A stretch of DNA of 64,000 bases from Bryoerythrophyllum caledonicum. Its lineage: Eukaryota > Streptophyta > Bryopsida > Pottiales > Pottiaceae. Location: contig OZ020520.1 in assembly GCA_963971425.1 (NCBI GenBank), positions 27,373,535 through 27,437,534 of the forward strand, read 5' to 3'. The translations under genes were made by a program, and so were the position numbers. Positions 47,623-58,273 of this stretch are shown here, piece after piece (within the stretch, counting starts at the first letter, position 1; each line of letters begins with the position of its first letter). The notes beneath the pieces are model-generated. The model did no database searches. It worked only from the letters and a program-made list of their open reading frames with translations, and had not been told where the DNA came from.

Positions 47623-48033
47623 TTGAGTCATCTGGATACAAGGACCAAGGTGAGATCCACCAAATCACAACTACAAGCACGGACTCATATATTCAATAAG
47701 AAAGATAACTCAAGATATTGTAATAAATGTGTACGGTGGGTCCCACGTGGGCCCCACCTACTATTTATATCCGGTAGATCTTCACACACCAATGATCATA
47801 TTTGCATTGTTGGAATTTTGATCCACAAAGCATCCATGTGGTGGGATCCACCGTACCATACTTCACCTTTGCTCCAAAGTCATCGAATATTCCATTCGGG
47901 TATAAGTTATGATGATACGAAGTTATGGGAAAAAGTAGTTAATATGAACTTCGTATGGGCCCCACATGTTGTCGTGATGAAATATCTTGATTCTATTTTT
48001 ATCGTCCAATTCGACCTTCTAAAAGCGAATTAG
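47623..48033 (+). other. unassigned 136-codon ORF over an inverted repeat with G-box
   Basis: The ORF has no recognised domain. It overlaps inverted arms TACGGTGGGTCCCAC (47732-47746) and GTGGGATCCACCGTA (47841-47855); the first arm runs into a CACGTG G-box core (47744-47749). The structure is better explained as regulatory or transposon-terminal DNA than as a protein gene. Function unknown. Confidence 0.3.
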
Positions 48034-48077
48034 ATAAGTCTAATATTCAAATAATGGATTATAGGATTTTGTAAAGT

Positions 48078-48175
48078 GAACAATATTAAATATGGATTCA
48101 ATTTGGATTATTGTAATATTATTCTATTATTGAACAATATTATTAAATATGGATTCAATTTGGAAGTATATAAGG
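48078..48175 (+). promoter_or_regulatory. duplicated 30-bp block followed by TATA-like box
   Basis: GAACAATATTA...GGATTCAATTTGGA occurs at 48078-48107 and, with a 3-bp insert, at 48132-48164. The second copy runs straight into GTATATAAGG (48166-48175). This could be a promoter, for example of an old LTR or a non-coding transcript; no transcript is evident. Confidence 0.3.
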
Positions 48176-48393
48176 ATCCAAGCTAACCTCGAGGATTCAT
48201 TTGGTAGAAGAGTGTTTTGCTTCATAGGATTTCCGCATAGACTTGAAGGTCGTTTTGTTTTTTTTTTGAAGCGGTGGACGAAACGATGCGGTGGTTGATT
48301 GGCGTCCCGCGATCTTTGGGTTTTTTCTATCAAGACATGTGCAAGGTATGTGAGCTTTCAAAGTTGTTGCGTAATTCCTTTGCGTGGAGGAAG

Positions 48394-48415
48394 AGGGGTC
48401 GAGGCCTCGACCCCT
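48394..48415. repeat. 22-bp perfect palindrome
   Basis: AGGGGTCGAGG followed by its exact reverse complement with no spacer. GC-rich within AT-rich surroundings. No gene adjoins it. Confidence 0.75.
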
Positions 48416-48442
48416 CCCTTTGTTGCATTGATTTTTCTTAAC

Positions 48443-49333
48443 ACCTAGAGTTTCTTGACAAAACCCGCCTTAAAAATGTAGATTCTGTTGTAGGGTGTAA
48501 AGGAGAAACTCCGGGTCTTTTTTTCAAGTTTTTACCGTAGGATCTTGAACACGACTGAGTCATTAACATGCCTGCAAAATTTCACATTTTTTGACCGTAC
48601 GGATCGGAAGATTATAGCGTTTGAAATGTAGGAAGATGTCATTTTCTTTAATGCTTTGAGAGGATCAGCTGACTTTGACATCACTTGTTGTGAATTTTTT
48701 GCACTACACAATATGTTAATCTATTACAACCATGTTGAACATGCAATCAACTCCTTGTTCACAAAATTTTAGAGGTTGGGGATAGTTGTAGCATTTTCAA
48801 AAAAATTGTGCAAGGAGTGGAGGTTCAAAAACTATCAATTCACGTTTTATTTTTTTGTGAACCTAATATGTTCTAGAATGAGAATCCGAATGGTCAATGG
48901 AAAGGTTTACACCACACAATGCCGTGGGGAAAATAAAAAAGTAAAAATATGAAGATCACTAAGTTTTATTCGGAAAAGAAGAAGATATTTTGGTACTTAG
49001 CCCGACAATGTGTGAAAATGTATGACTTGGATTCATATGCTATTTCTCACTAAAGACAAGAGATTTTTCTTGACAACATGAAAGGAAATAATATTATTTG
49101 TCGTTGTTGAAAATATCACCTTCAATAGAGTGTTTTAGCAAAAGTTTTTGGAGTTGTCCGACGGGCCTGCTCTCCCCATTTGAACTTCAAAACCGGATAA
49201 CTTTTTCATTAAATGTCGGATTGGGGAAAAACTTGGACTCACACAAAGCTTTTAGTAATGTCCGTCTTCAATATTTTCTTTTGAAAACGAATGCTAAAGA
49301 TTGACACAAGAGGAACCTGCCCGGTCCTTCAAG
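48443..49333. mobile_element. probable TTAA-flanked MITE family member, eroded
   Basis: TTAA at 48439-48442 on the left and TTAA after CGGTCCTTCAAGG on the right (49334-49337). The right end matches the family end CCTWAAGGACC in reverse complement; the left end is weak. The interior is repeated at 46130-46800 and partly at 43690-43860 (AATGTGAAAAT..TTGACTTGGGTT). Confidence 0.5.
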
Positions 49334-49686
49334 GTTAATCTTGGTAATTTAGGGGTCATGGGTAGTCCCTCATCAAATTTGCCAAGTTGTGTGCGAGGTA
49401 GGACATTGGGAGAAGGCCATTCCTTCTTAATTGCAGAGTGTGTTCTTTGAGCTGGAAGGGCTGTATGAACTTAACGGTTCTAAGCGTCATTATCGTCTGA
49501 AGTGGATGCGGAGCATGCGGTGATGCTATTTGGGGAGACCAAGGAGTATGTGGGTGGTGGCATTATAATGGCAGAAATATAGCCAGGTGTGATATTGGAG
49601 GGTGAGACATAGAAAAATAGAGAAGAGAATAGTATTTAGAAGGATATAGAAAATGGTATGTAGACTAGAATTTATGCATATTATTC

Positions 49687-49689
<3 letters not shown>

Positions 49690-49724
<35 letters not shown>
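49690..49724. repeat. (TA)n microsatellite
   Basis: Uninterrupted run of 17 AT dinucleotides. Confidence 0.98.
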
Positions 49725-49727
<3 letters not shown>

Positions 49728-50089
49728 AAATAGAAATCTACGTATCTTATATAAGACAGAATCTAGCGATGTTTAGTTCCTGATTGTCGATTTATTTTAG
49801 TTTTAGGAAGAGTAGATCAAAGTTGTAATATTTTTAGTATGCAATGATATAATATAAAAATGTTATGAAAGTGGTTGCATAAGTTGCAAGATGTATGGAG
49901 AACAATTGAAAAAAGTGATGTTGTGTCTTACCTTAAATTAAACAATGGCTTTTATGTATGTGGTTACCAATGTCCAATATCTCCGCACTCCCAAAAAAAT
50001 TCATGGTTACATTGATTTGGATGAGTGAACTATATGCAGCAAAGGAGTGAAGTAAAATTGACCAAGTGCATATTTAGTGAATTCCATGT
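49725..50089. other. anonymous DNA upstream of LINE copy F
   Basis: No gene or structural RNA recognised. Confidence 0.4.
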
Positions 50090-51388
50090 TAACATCCAAC
50101 CGAGAAATAGCCTCCCGCCAACTCACCGCCTCCTACCCACCGCATCCACTCCTCCCTTCCCCCCCAATATGCATCGTCAAAAACTCATCCACATATCCCA
50201 TAAATCTAATTCTTGACCATAAACATAGAAAACATATCGACTCAAATAAAATTATAAAGAATGACACCAAATATGTATGCCAATGGCAACACAATAATAA
50301 TACCTACAATAAATGGTTACCCCAATGGAACGTCTCTAAATGGCATGACCAAAACACCTCTACACAGAACTCCGTACAATTAACACAATATTATTGAAAC
50401 ACTCAAAACAAATTCTATTTAGAAATCATTCAAACACATTATCTTCAAGAGAAATTTTGTGACTTAAGATCAGTCACCCCACCCATAATCATTCCCCTCA
50501 ACATACACACAACCGAATGCAACCCCAAAAAAGACATTCACACATCAAACTATACAATCAAAATAAATGAACACCACGCACATATATCCCAAGAAAATGG
50601 AAGGCATCTAATCACTATTCTTGTTACTAGACTCCAATGGCTATGGAATCAGTACCAAAACAAACTACAAACTCCCACAAAAATAGAGCCAAAAATCCAA
50701 CGATTCGAAATTGAAATATTTTGGCTATACCAAAGATATAAATATCGCATCCCAAAAAATGACCCCCTTAAACTTGCACAATATACAATACCCACGTCCA
50801 TTTTAGACTCACTAATCTCATCCTTCAACATCCAACACTCGTACTTTTCATCCCTCGTCATATGCTCCATCCAACTTACTAAGTTCTATTCACCTTTCGA
50901 AAGAGACAATTTTTTTAGCTCACTAGGAATCGCCTTTGACTACAAATGGATTGACAATGGTAATGTACACCCCCACAATATAGAAGAAACACAACAAGCA
51001 ATACATTGGATAAGACGTGCAGACAAAAATGACCCAAACTCTATTTCCACTCTTATTATCACACCAGGCAATAACTTGTACCAAAACTTTAATCCTCACT
51101 TAGGCCCATTTCCAGAGTCTCACATCATAGCCCTATTCGAGGTAGACTTGGTACCATATGAAGAACCCACCTTCCCACCAAAATAACTAAAAAAACCTAG
51201 ATTTGAACCATCCACCATTCAAATACTATGCATATACCATCAAAATAATAATATTGGCACCTTAGAACAACTTGCCATACTCACCTTCAAAAAAAATGAT
51301 CTCAACTTAAGCAGAATTATACAAAAATAGCTCTACCTACACCCCTCCTAACCCTAGTGAATTGTAACAAAAAATGGTCCCATCTTAA
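50090..51388 (+). mobile_element. LINE copy F, old 5'-truncated copy, part 1
   Basis: Decayed relative of copies A-C, starting within the linker between RT and RNase H (PTTYPIN-like segment) and reading CQWQHNNNTYNKWLPQ, SVTPPIIIPLNIHTTECNP, LYQRYKYRIPKNDPLK in collinear order with copy C 39190-40440. Several stops (for example 51184-51186). The left boundary is approximate and no TSD was found. Confidence 0.85.
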
Positions 51389-52181
51389 CCCCCAAAGGAC
51401 CAAAGTCCCCTCGGAGGACATTTTGAGTTTGGATAAGGTACCACATTCTCAATTCTAGGCATTATTTTCTGAGATTTTTTATTGAATGGACAACTTTTGA
51501 TTAGCTTTGCGTAAACACAAATTTTGTAGAATTCCAACTTACGGTTCAAAAGTTACAATTTATTTTCACTTACATATACAAATAGTGCAGCAATTTAGTG
51601 TGACATATCACAGATACTGTCACCAAACTTTAATAACTTCTAGATTCAATAGAAATTCGATTTTTGTCCATTTAAAAGAAAGAAATTGTTCTCTTGGAAA
51701 GGAAATTGAGATCTTTGCATCCACCGTACTGATTTGTGAATTTCAAAAATTTGAGAAGGATATGATATATGCAAAATATAAAGTGTATTGTTGATTCTCA
51801 GCACATAGTTGCATTGCATATTCTTCTATACCTCTTCTACTTCTAAAATTTGGTGCACATGCGCCTAACATGATCCTTTCAAAGTTAACATAATAAATTC
51901 ACGGCCTGTAGTGCAAAAAGTTGCCATAGAAGGTGGTCGAAGTTTGTTGAAGGTGTTTAGTATGACCTCAAAAAGAGATTATGTCTCACTTCAAAGGCTG
52001 GTATCTTTCAATCCGTGCGGTCAAACTTACCAAAATTTTCACCACACACTCTCATACAACTCTAGTACAAGATCCTATGGATGAATTTTCAAAAAAAAAT
52101 TGGTATCATTTTGTGTTGAATCTGCTGAAAATGGCAATTTTTGAGTGATTTTGAGGGAAAAATGTCTTGGTCTTTTAGGGG
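51389..52181. mobile_element. TTAA-flanked MITE, copy inside LINE F
   Basis: 793 bp with TTAA at 51385-51388 and 52182-52185. Ends: CCCCCAAAGGACCAA and, in reverse complement from the right, CCCCTAAAAGACCAA. LINE sequence on the two sides is contiguous in copies B and C (AAATTGGTC, AAAATTAAAC, TATGACAACAAC), so copy C supplies the empty site and confirms the TTAA duplication. Non-coding. Confidence 0.85.
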
Positions 52182-52185
52182 TTAA

Positions 52186-52989
52186 ATATGCAAATACAAC
52201 ACAAACTCACTCCGTTTCACCACACCCCTCCCCACATATGGTGACTATATCCCCTTAAAGTTTCCCCCCCACTTAGAGTTACTACACAAATGGTTCCTTC
52301 AAAGAACCAACAAAAGTCAGTCCAGGACATTGGCATAGAGAGAAAGCCGTTTACGGCATGTACAATTCAACCAACGAAATAAAAATATCCAAAAGACTCC
52401 ATGGACTTCAAAATATCCTTAGACCAAAAATGATGGCCCTCCATAAAACCCTCCAAATTATCACTACACAATACGCGAATGAACTTACACACACCTTTAT
52501 AGATTGTATAAACGTCTTATATCTATTAAACACATAAATAACACACCCTACCTTCCACAATAGCTACCCCCACCAAGCCATCCTATCATCCATGGTTCAA
52601 ATGCTACAAAATTGCACACAAATCACAACTCTCAGAAAGTTAGAGCACATATCATCAGAGAAGGAAACAAACAAGCGGATAAACTAGCTAAATAAGGACT
52701 AAGTATATCCCATAGAAATGCCAAACACCCACATGAACACGTCCACCCTATGCCATACTACCTCCAAAGAGAAAGTTGGTCTTTTATGGAAGACACCACG
52801 GAGATTTTTTGATAAATACCTCAAAAAACAAGATCTAATTAACAACCTCGATCTAAACTCAAAAATTTTCCCTAACATAGATAAATGGACCGACAATAAC
52901 GACCTTGATAATAAACTCTCAACAATTTTTTGGAAAAATCCTACAATTATAGATCCACAAAAACATGCATTATCAAACTTCGCATTGTA
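52186..52989 (+). mobile_element. LINE copy F, part 2 (RNase H region)
   Basis: Continues from part 1 with RNase H remnants (GMYNSTNEIKISKRLHGLQN, ALHKTLQIITTQYA, FIDCINVLYLLNT) and the KWTDNNDLDNKLST segment. Multiple stops and frameshifts. Interrupted at 52989 by the Tc1-like element in the sequence corresponding to CLIKFRTGQYMGN. Confidence 0.85.
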
Positions 52990-53570
52990 CAATAGGGTGA
53001 CATTCAAATTGGCCGTTTAGTAGTTCCAGGGATAGTGTCCTACACTGCTCCCAACTTTGACACCCTCCCCAAAGCTCAGAAATTGTTATTTTACCATGAA
53101 AATTTGGGGACAACATCATCTTTATGATGAAAACATGCATACCAAATTTCAAGTCCAGGAGACTTATACAAAAAAACTTATGCAAGATCTACCAACATGG
53201 GATAGCTGTGAGAAAAGTGTCACAGCTGCCAACTTTGACACCCTCCCAAGAATTGAGGAAATTTTTTTTGCCCATGAAATTTTTGGAGCAAAAACATTTT
53301 TATGTTGTTTGCATGTGTGGAAAATTTCAAGTCCAAAAGACCCATACAAAAAATAATATTCCAAATCTACCAACATGTGTAGTTTTGAGAAACAAAGGGG
53401 AAAACCATTTTACTACTTCCAACTTTGACGCCCTCCTTAGGATTGAGTTTTTGTTGATACATAGTGAAATTTTTGGCACAAGATCATCTCTACGCTGGTA
53501 ACATGTGGGATAAATTTCAAAGCCAAAAGATGTACATAAAAAAGTTATGCCATATCTACCAACGTGTATG
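52990..53570. repeat. left long terminal inverted repeat of the Tc1-like element
   Basis: Complementary to 55171-55751 with only scattered differences (for example TGCTCCC against TGCTGCC). It comprises three ~178-bp tandem subrepeats starting near 53040, 53220 and 53400. The end of the transposase frame (stop at 53556) falls inside it. Confidence 0.93.
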
Positions 53571-54565
53571 TCCTCCATTAGCGTCAATCACTGCTATCAA
53601 CCTAGAGGGCATGGAATGACATAGTTGAAGGAGCTTTGTACCATTGACTAACTTCCACTCTCTTTCAAGAACTACCTTCAACACATCTAAGCTTCTAGGG
53701 CATTGTTTTCCATGTTGCACAACATCTTTTAACATCCTCCAAACGTTCTCGATTGGATTGAGATCGGGAGAGTTTACAGGCCAGTTGAGCTTTTCGAGAA
53801 GGTGGCTTTGTCTCCATTCTTCACATATTTTGCTCCTATGGACGGGTGCCCCATCTTCCATAAGCACTCCTTGTGGAATTTGACCCATGAAATGAACCAA
53901 TTTGGCATCGTAAACCACTTCTATAAAATCCTTAGCAGAACGTTGACCTTTAGCATAAAGACAAGTTCTGACTTTTGTCCTCCGGCAAATGCGCCCCAAA
54001 TCATTAAAGAAGTCCTTCCACTTTTAAAAGTAGGAGCTAGACAACTTGATGAATAACGCTCGTATGCACTTCTCCAAACATGAATTTGCCGAGAATTTTT
54101 TCCAATTTCAAAAGTAGATTCATCTGTCCAAACAACACGCTCCCACTCTTTTGCACTCCATCCACGGTACTTTTGAGCAAAAGCTAATCGTTGAGACATG
54201 TGACGAGGTGTCAAAAAAGATTTTTTGACTGCAATTCGACTAAAAATGCCATTTTTATGTAAGACCCTTTGAATAGTACGTCTACACACTTGAGTAGGAC
54301 ATGCATTGGTAATCTCTGAGGGTGAAGAGCAACGATGAATTTTTGAGTAATGCACAATACTACGAACATCTCTATCGCTAAGCTTTTTAGCGTGACTTCC
54401 ACCGCAAGGTTTGCTCTTGTAGGTTCCATCTTCTCTAAATGTTTTTACTAACCTTGTAACTGTTCTAATAAGAACTCCAATAGTAGCTGCAATTTGAACT
54501 CCTGTAAATCCTCCCTCACTCAAACCTATGATGCGAGCACGAATTTCATCTGAAATTGCCATCAT
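53556..54565 (-). pseudogene. Tc1-family transposase, DD34E, single frameshift
   Basis: Reads from an ATG at 54565 with an N-terminal helix-turn-helix region (SDEIRARIIGLSEGGFTG, then TRLVKTFREDGTYK) and a second DNA-binding segment. Catalytic motifs: first Asp in VVWTDES; second Asp in LMEDGAPVH; Glu in SPDLNPIENVW. Exactly 34 residues separate the second Asp from the Glu, giving DD34E, typical of Tc1 rather than plant mariner (DD39D). A single-base change near 53950 shifts the frame between the first and second Asp; the remaining part is open to 53556. Total about 335 residues, usual for Tc1. All catalytic residues are intact, so the copy is recently inactivated. Confidence 0.92.
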
Positions 54566-54612
54566 AAACTTATAGAGTGCGTGATGCTAGCTACACCAGT
54601 AGAGTAGAGGTT

Positions 54613-54744
54613 AGAGCAGAGCAAGGGGGAGAGAAGGGGGCCAAGGCTCTAGAGCAGAGCAAAGGGGGTTGCAGGATTGACACGTGACAATTGGCAGAAG
54701 AGCAGAGCAAGGGGGAGAGAAGGGAGCCAAGGCGCTGGAGCAGA
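54613..54744. repeat. 86-bp-spaced direct repeat upstream of the transposase
   Basis: AGAGCAGAGCAAGGGGGAGA and the following purine-rich 25 bases occur at 54613 and 54699. They lie between the transposase start and the right inverted repeat, so possibly promoter-related; no direct evidence. Confidence 0.7.
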
Positions 54745-55170
54745 GAGGAGAGAGAAGGGTCGCCAAAACACAAGCCCATATGCATACATGAAAAATCGTT
54801 TTGCTCTTAATCACTCATCATGTATGCCCAATGTGAATCAACACTCATGCATCCCACAATACAACACTCTCTGTTTTGAGGATTGTCTCAACATTTAGTC
54901 TATCACAAATCACACACACCATTCCCTTTACATAGTGTTCAATAGATATTTAGAAGAAAAAATTTGTCATGTATCTAATGCACACTTTATGGCCAAGTGG
55001 ATTCTTCTGCATGGAACACCTCTTCACTTCTTCATTTAGATGTTATTGATCTTTTTGAGAAGCATTTATGTTTGGTGGCTTACTCACATGATTGAGTTCA
55101 ATGAAAAAGCATGAGGTGTCAAAGATATTTTGACATTTTCAATATGACCTTCAAATTGTTTATCATAGTT

Positions 55171-55751
55171 ACACATGTTGATAGATACGGAATAACTTTT
55201 TTTATGTATGTCTTTTGGCTTTGAAATTTATCCCACATGTTACCAGCGTAGAGATGATCTTGTGCCAAAAATTTCACTATGTATCAACAAAAACTCAATC
55301 CTAAGGAGGGCGTCAAAGTTGGAAGTAGTAAAATGGTTTTCCCCTTTGTTTCTCAAAACTACACATGTTGGTAGATTTGGAATATTATTTTTTGTATGGG
55401 TCTTTTGGACTTGAAATTTTCCACACATGCAAAAAACATAAAAATGTTTTTGCTCCAAAAATTTCATGGGCAAAAAAAATTTCCTCAATTCTTGGGAGGG
55501 TGTCAAAGTTGGCAGCTGTGACACTTTTCTCACAGCTATCCCATGTTGGCAGATCTTGCATAAGTTTTTTTGTATAAGTCTCCTGGACTTGAAATTTGGT
55601 ATGCATGTTTTCAACATAAAGATGATGTTGTCCCCAAATTTTCATGGTAAAATAACAATTTCTGAGCTTTGGGGAGGGTGTCAAAGTTGGCAGCAGTGTA
55701 GGACACTATCCCTGGAACTACTAAACGGCCAATTTGAATGTCACCCTATTG
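55171..55751. repeat. right long terminal inverted repeat of the Tc1-like element
   Basis: Inverse of 52990-53570, with the same three internal tandem units. Confidence 0.93.
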
Positions 55752-55753
55752 TA

Positions 55754-55771
55754 CAATACATGGGAAATAAT
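55754..55771 (+). mobile_element. LINE copy F, part 3 (short remnant)
   Basis: CAATACATGGGAAAT corresponds to CAGTACATGGGAAAC of copy C (QYMGN codons). Similarity then stops where copy E begins, so the rest of F should lie beyond the 3' end of E, outside the window. Confidence 0.65.
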
Positions 55772-58273
55772 TAAGGTCTTGTTTGTTTGGAGGGAGGTGG
55801 GTGTTTATATTTTGTTGATGTTGAACTAAAGGAGCTACGTGTTTTCTGGTGAGGGTTGTTCTTGGAAGTTAGTCGCAGATTGAGAGTAGAGGGCAATAAG
55901 AGGTGTTGGGCTTGTTGACGAGCCCACCTTTACTCCATATCTAGAAGTGTATGAGCTTGGGGAGGAAAGTGTAGTGTTGGATTGGGGCTGTGCTAGCGAG
56001 ATCTACTCGTTCAAAACTTTCTGGAAGTAAGAGTGTGCCTAGCGGCAAGACCTTGTTGAAAGTCATCTGTGAGAGCTGGCATTTATGTGTTGGGCGATTA
56101 GGTTAGAACTTCACTCCAGATCGTATGAGCAAGTTGCAGATCTGCTAGAACAGATGGGTACACGTACATAGCTCATACTTAGACTTCCAAGGCAGCCCGG
56201 ATCCAGAAAATCAACATCACAACGCTGGAGCAAGGAGATCAACGCACGCTGCCACCAACGTCCACGCCGCCCATCATTGAGCTACGCACTTCCGTCAACC
56301 CTCTCTATTATCTCTGCATAGTTTTGTTTTCTCTTATTGTTGTCATTATTAATCTTCCCACTAGATACTCCACGTTATGCACACAGCTCCACTTGGGAGC
56401 CACAACTAGATCAATACCACATAATAGTCACAAATCTCATAGATCCAATAGCACACAAACTAATCACTACCACCAAAAAATTAGATCCAGAATCATGATA
56501 GAAAGATACCAACAACACTACCACATTGTTAGACACCATATTAGTAAACTTTGATCCACAAAAACCACGCGGAAGCGCTGCCAAAAAATATACAAACATC
56601 ACCAAGATACACAACTCCACAATACTCACCACATTTTCTCTCTCACCATCATATGTAAAAGTTATGTGTTAGAAACAGTTAGAAAACACTCAAACAGGGA
56701 GCAACAACGACCACATAGGAGAAGATCGAGATCAAAAGATTGTGACCAGAAGACCAACAGTCCCTACGACAACCTAACAAACAGACGAGTACAGACAAGA
56801 ACAAGGAACAACGTCAAGAGCACTTCCACGACCAGCAACAGAATTGCAAGCAAGAGCAGACGCGTACTGATAAGAACAAAGAACAACGACAAAGACACTC
56901 TCACGACCAAGAGCAAGGACATAAACAAGAACGACGTCAAGAGTACCCCCACGACCAACAGCAGAGACGCAAACAAGAACGACGTCAACTGGAGTAGACT
57001 CGACAAACAGTCCAAGCGGCCACCAAACATCGTATACAGGTCATATTCCTCTAAACTCGCTACAAAATTACACTGGTGCTATCCCTGTTTCTTCTCATGG
57101 TACACTCAGAGCTTACGCAAACTAAATCATAAATACAATCATGAACTAACACAAAAAGCTACTAAACATCACAAGAAAAGTAAAAACATACAAGCTAACG
57201 ATACTAATACTCAACGTTTCTCTAGAACTAAAGTTGCATGTGCCGTGCAAAAGTATTGTCCACCTCTCCACAGATTTGAAGAAACAGCTTCGAGGCTTGC
57301 ACCTAGGCTAACATCCTGCAGGTCAACACAACCGCACCATCAACATGCAACGTCTACATTAAATGAAGGCTACTGGACTAAAGCAAAGTACTCAACTACG
57401 ATCATCATCAGGTACGACACTAGGCTCATTTTTTATGCAGGGCAGGTAGAAGAGTGCCAGCACCTGCGAACAGATCTTCCCAACGCCACAACACGAGTGA
57501 AACGCATTTCAACAACAATAGAAGCCCTGCCACACAACATATCACACGTCAGCACAAGAAAAAGACTAGGAAACCACTATAGCCCAACTCAACACACACG
57601 AGATGCCGAAGGACGTACGCATGCAACACAACCAGTGCAAGTCTACAACAAGAATCGGGAGGCCCAGTCAAAAAACAGATCAAGTATCAGTCAGTCTGCG
57701 ACATACGATAACGAACCTACACACCCGAACTCAAGCGACATGACACCGCAGTGCCTGCAAGCCCGAACTCAAGTGACAACAACAGTCTACAAGCTCGAAC
57801 TCAAGTACCTAGACGCAACAACGCACCCGACGAGAGACACACCAAAGACAAGAGACCTGAGAACAAGATCAAGCACTGCTAGTACCAGATTGAATCCCCT
57901 GAACCCAAGCACCTCGGCACTGCAGCGCCAGGATGAGGGAAAACAAATACATGAAGAACCAACACAAGGAAGTCTGAAGACGAGGAGCCAGCCGGCCCTC
58001 CTCAACGGTGAGAAGCCAACCGACCCGCCTTCCCTAAACCAACAATACACCAACTCTTACCTGCGACCTACCTCACAGCGCCAACGACCCACTGCTTCAC
58101 ACCTGCGACCTGCCTCCCTGCGCCAGCGACCTGCCACTCATCGCCAACAACCTACCGAACCTCCCCAGCGACCTTCCACCTCCCCACTACTACCAACCTC
58201 TCTCAACCATCGACCCTGTAAGCCCCATCAAGCCCCGAGCAACCTACTCAAGGTAAGTTACTCCAACCTTCCC
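55772..58273 (+). promoter_or_regulatory. 5'UTR / internal promoter region of LINE copy E
   Basis: 2.5-kb leader with degenerate repeats (for example CCACGACCA and AACAAGAACGACGTCAA at 56800-57000; TGCGACCTRCCTC at 58060-58150). An open frame from 56666 runs without a stop for 536 codons into ORF1. The sequence is strongly T-poor there, so chance openness is plausible; a fused N-terminal extension is the alternative. Confidence 0.5.

Larger units (their letters stand above)
52990..55751 (-). mobile_element. Tc1-like DNA transposon, 2,762 bp
   Basis: Flanked by TA on both sides (52988-52989 and 55752-55753). Ends are CAATAGGGTGACATTCAAAT and its inverse. Inverted repeats are about 581 bp each (52990-53570, 55171-55751) and nearly identical. 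Each arm contains three tandem ~178-bp units sharing CCAACTTTGACRCCCTCC. The flanks join into LINE F (TTCGCATTG, TACAATACATGGGAAA), matching copy C. It carries one broken transposase gene. Confidence 0.93.

Noticed and set aside
43484-49333. Structured RNA or tRNA genes in the MITE-rich interval
   Set aside because: Scanned by eye for cloverleaf-like and conserved box signals; only transposon terminal repeats and palindromes stood out. A dedicated tRNA/ncRNA scan would be needed to be certain.
53124-53501. 125-codon ORF repeated at both ends of the Tc1-like element
   Set aside because: Falls in the inverted repeats and arises from the tandem 178-bp units; mirrored at 55240-55617. The transposase is encoded elsewhere.
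54591-54814. Short Leu/Ser/Cys-rich minus-strand ORFs with signal-peptide-like composition
   Set aside because: They come from the purine-rich direct repeat (54613-54744) read in antisense; no conserved start or homolog recognised.
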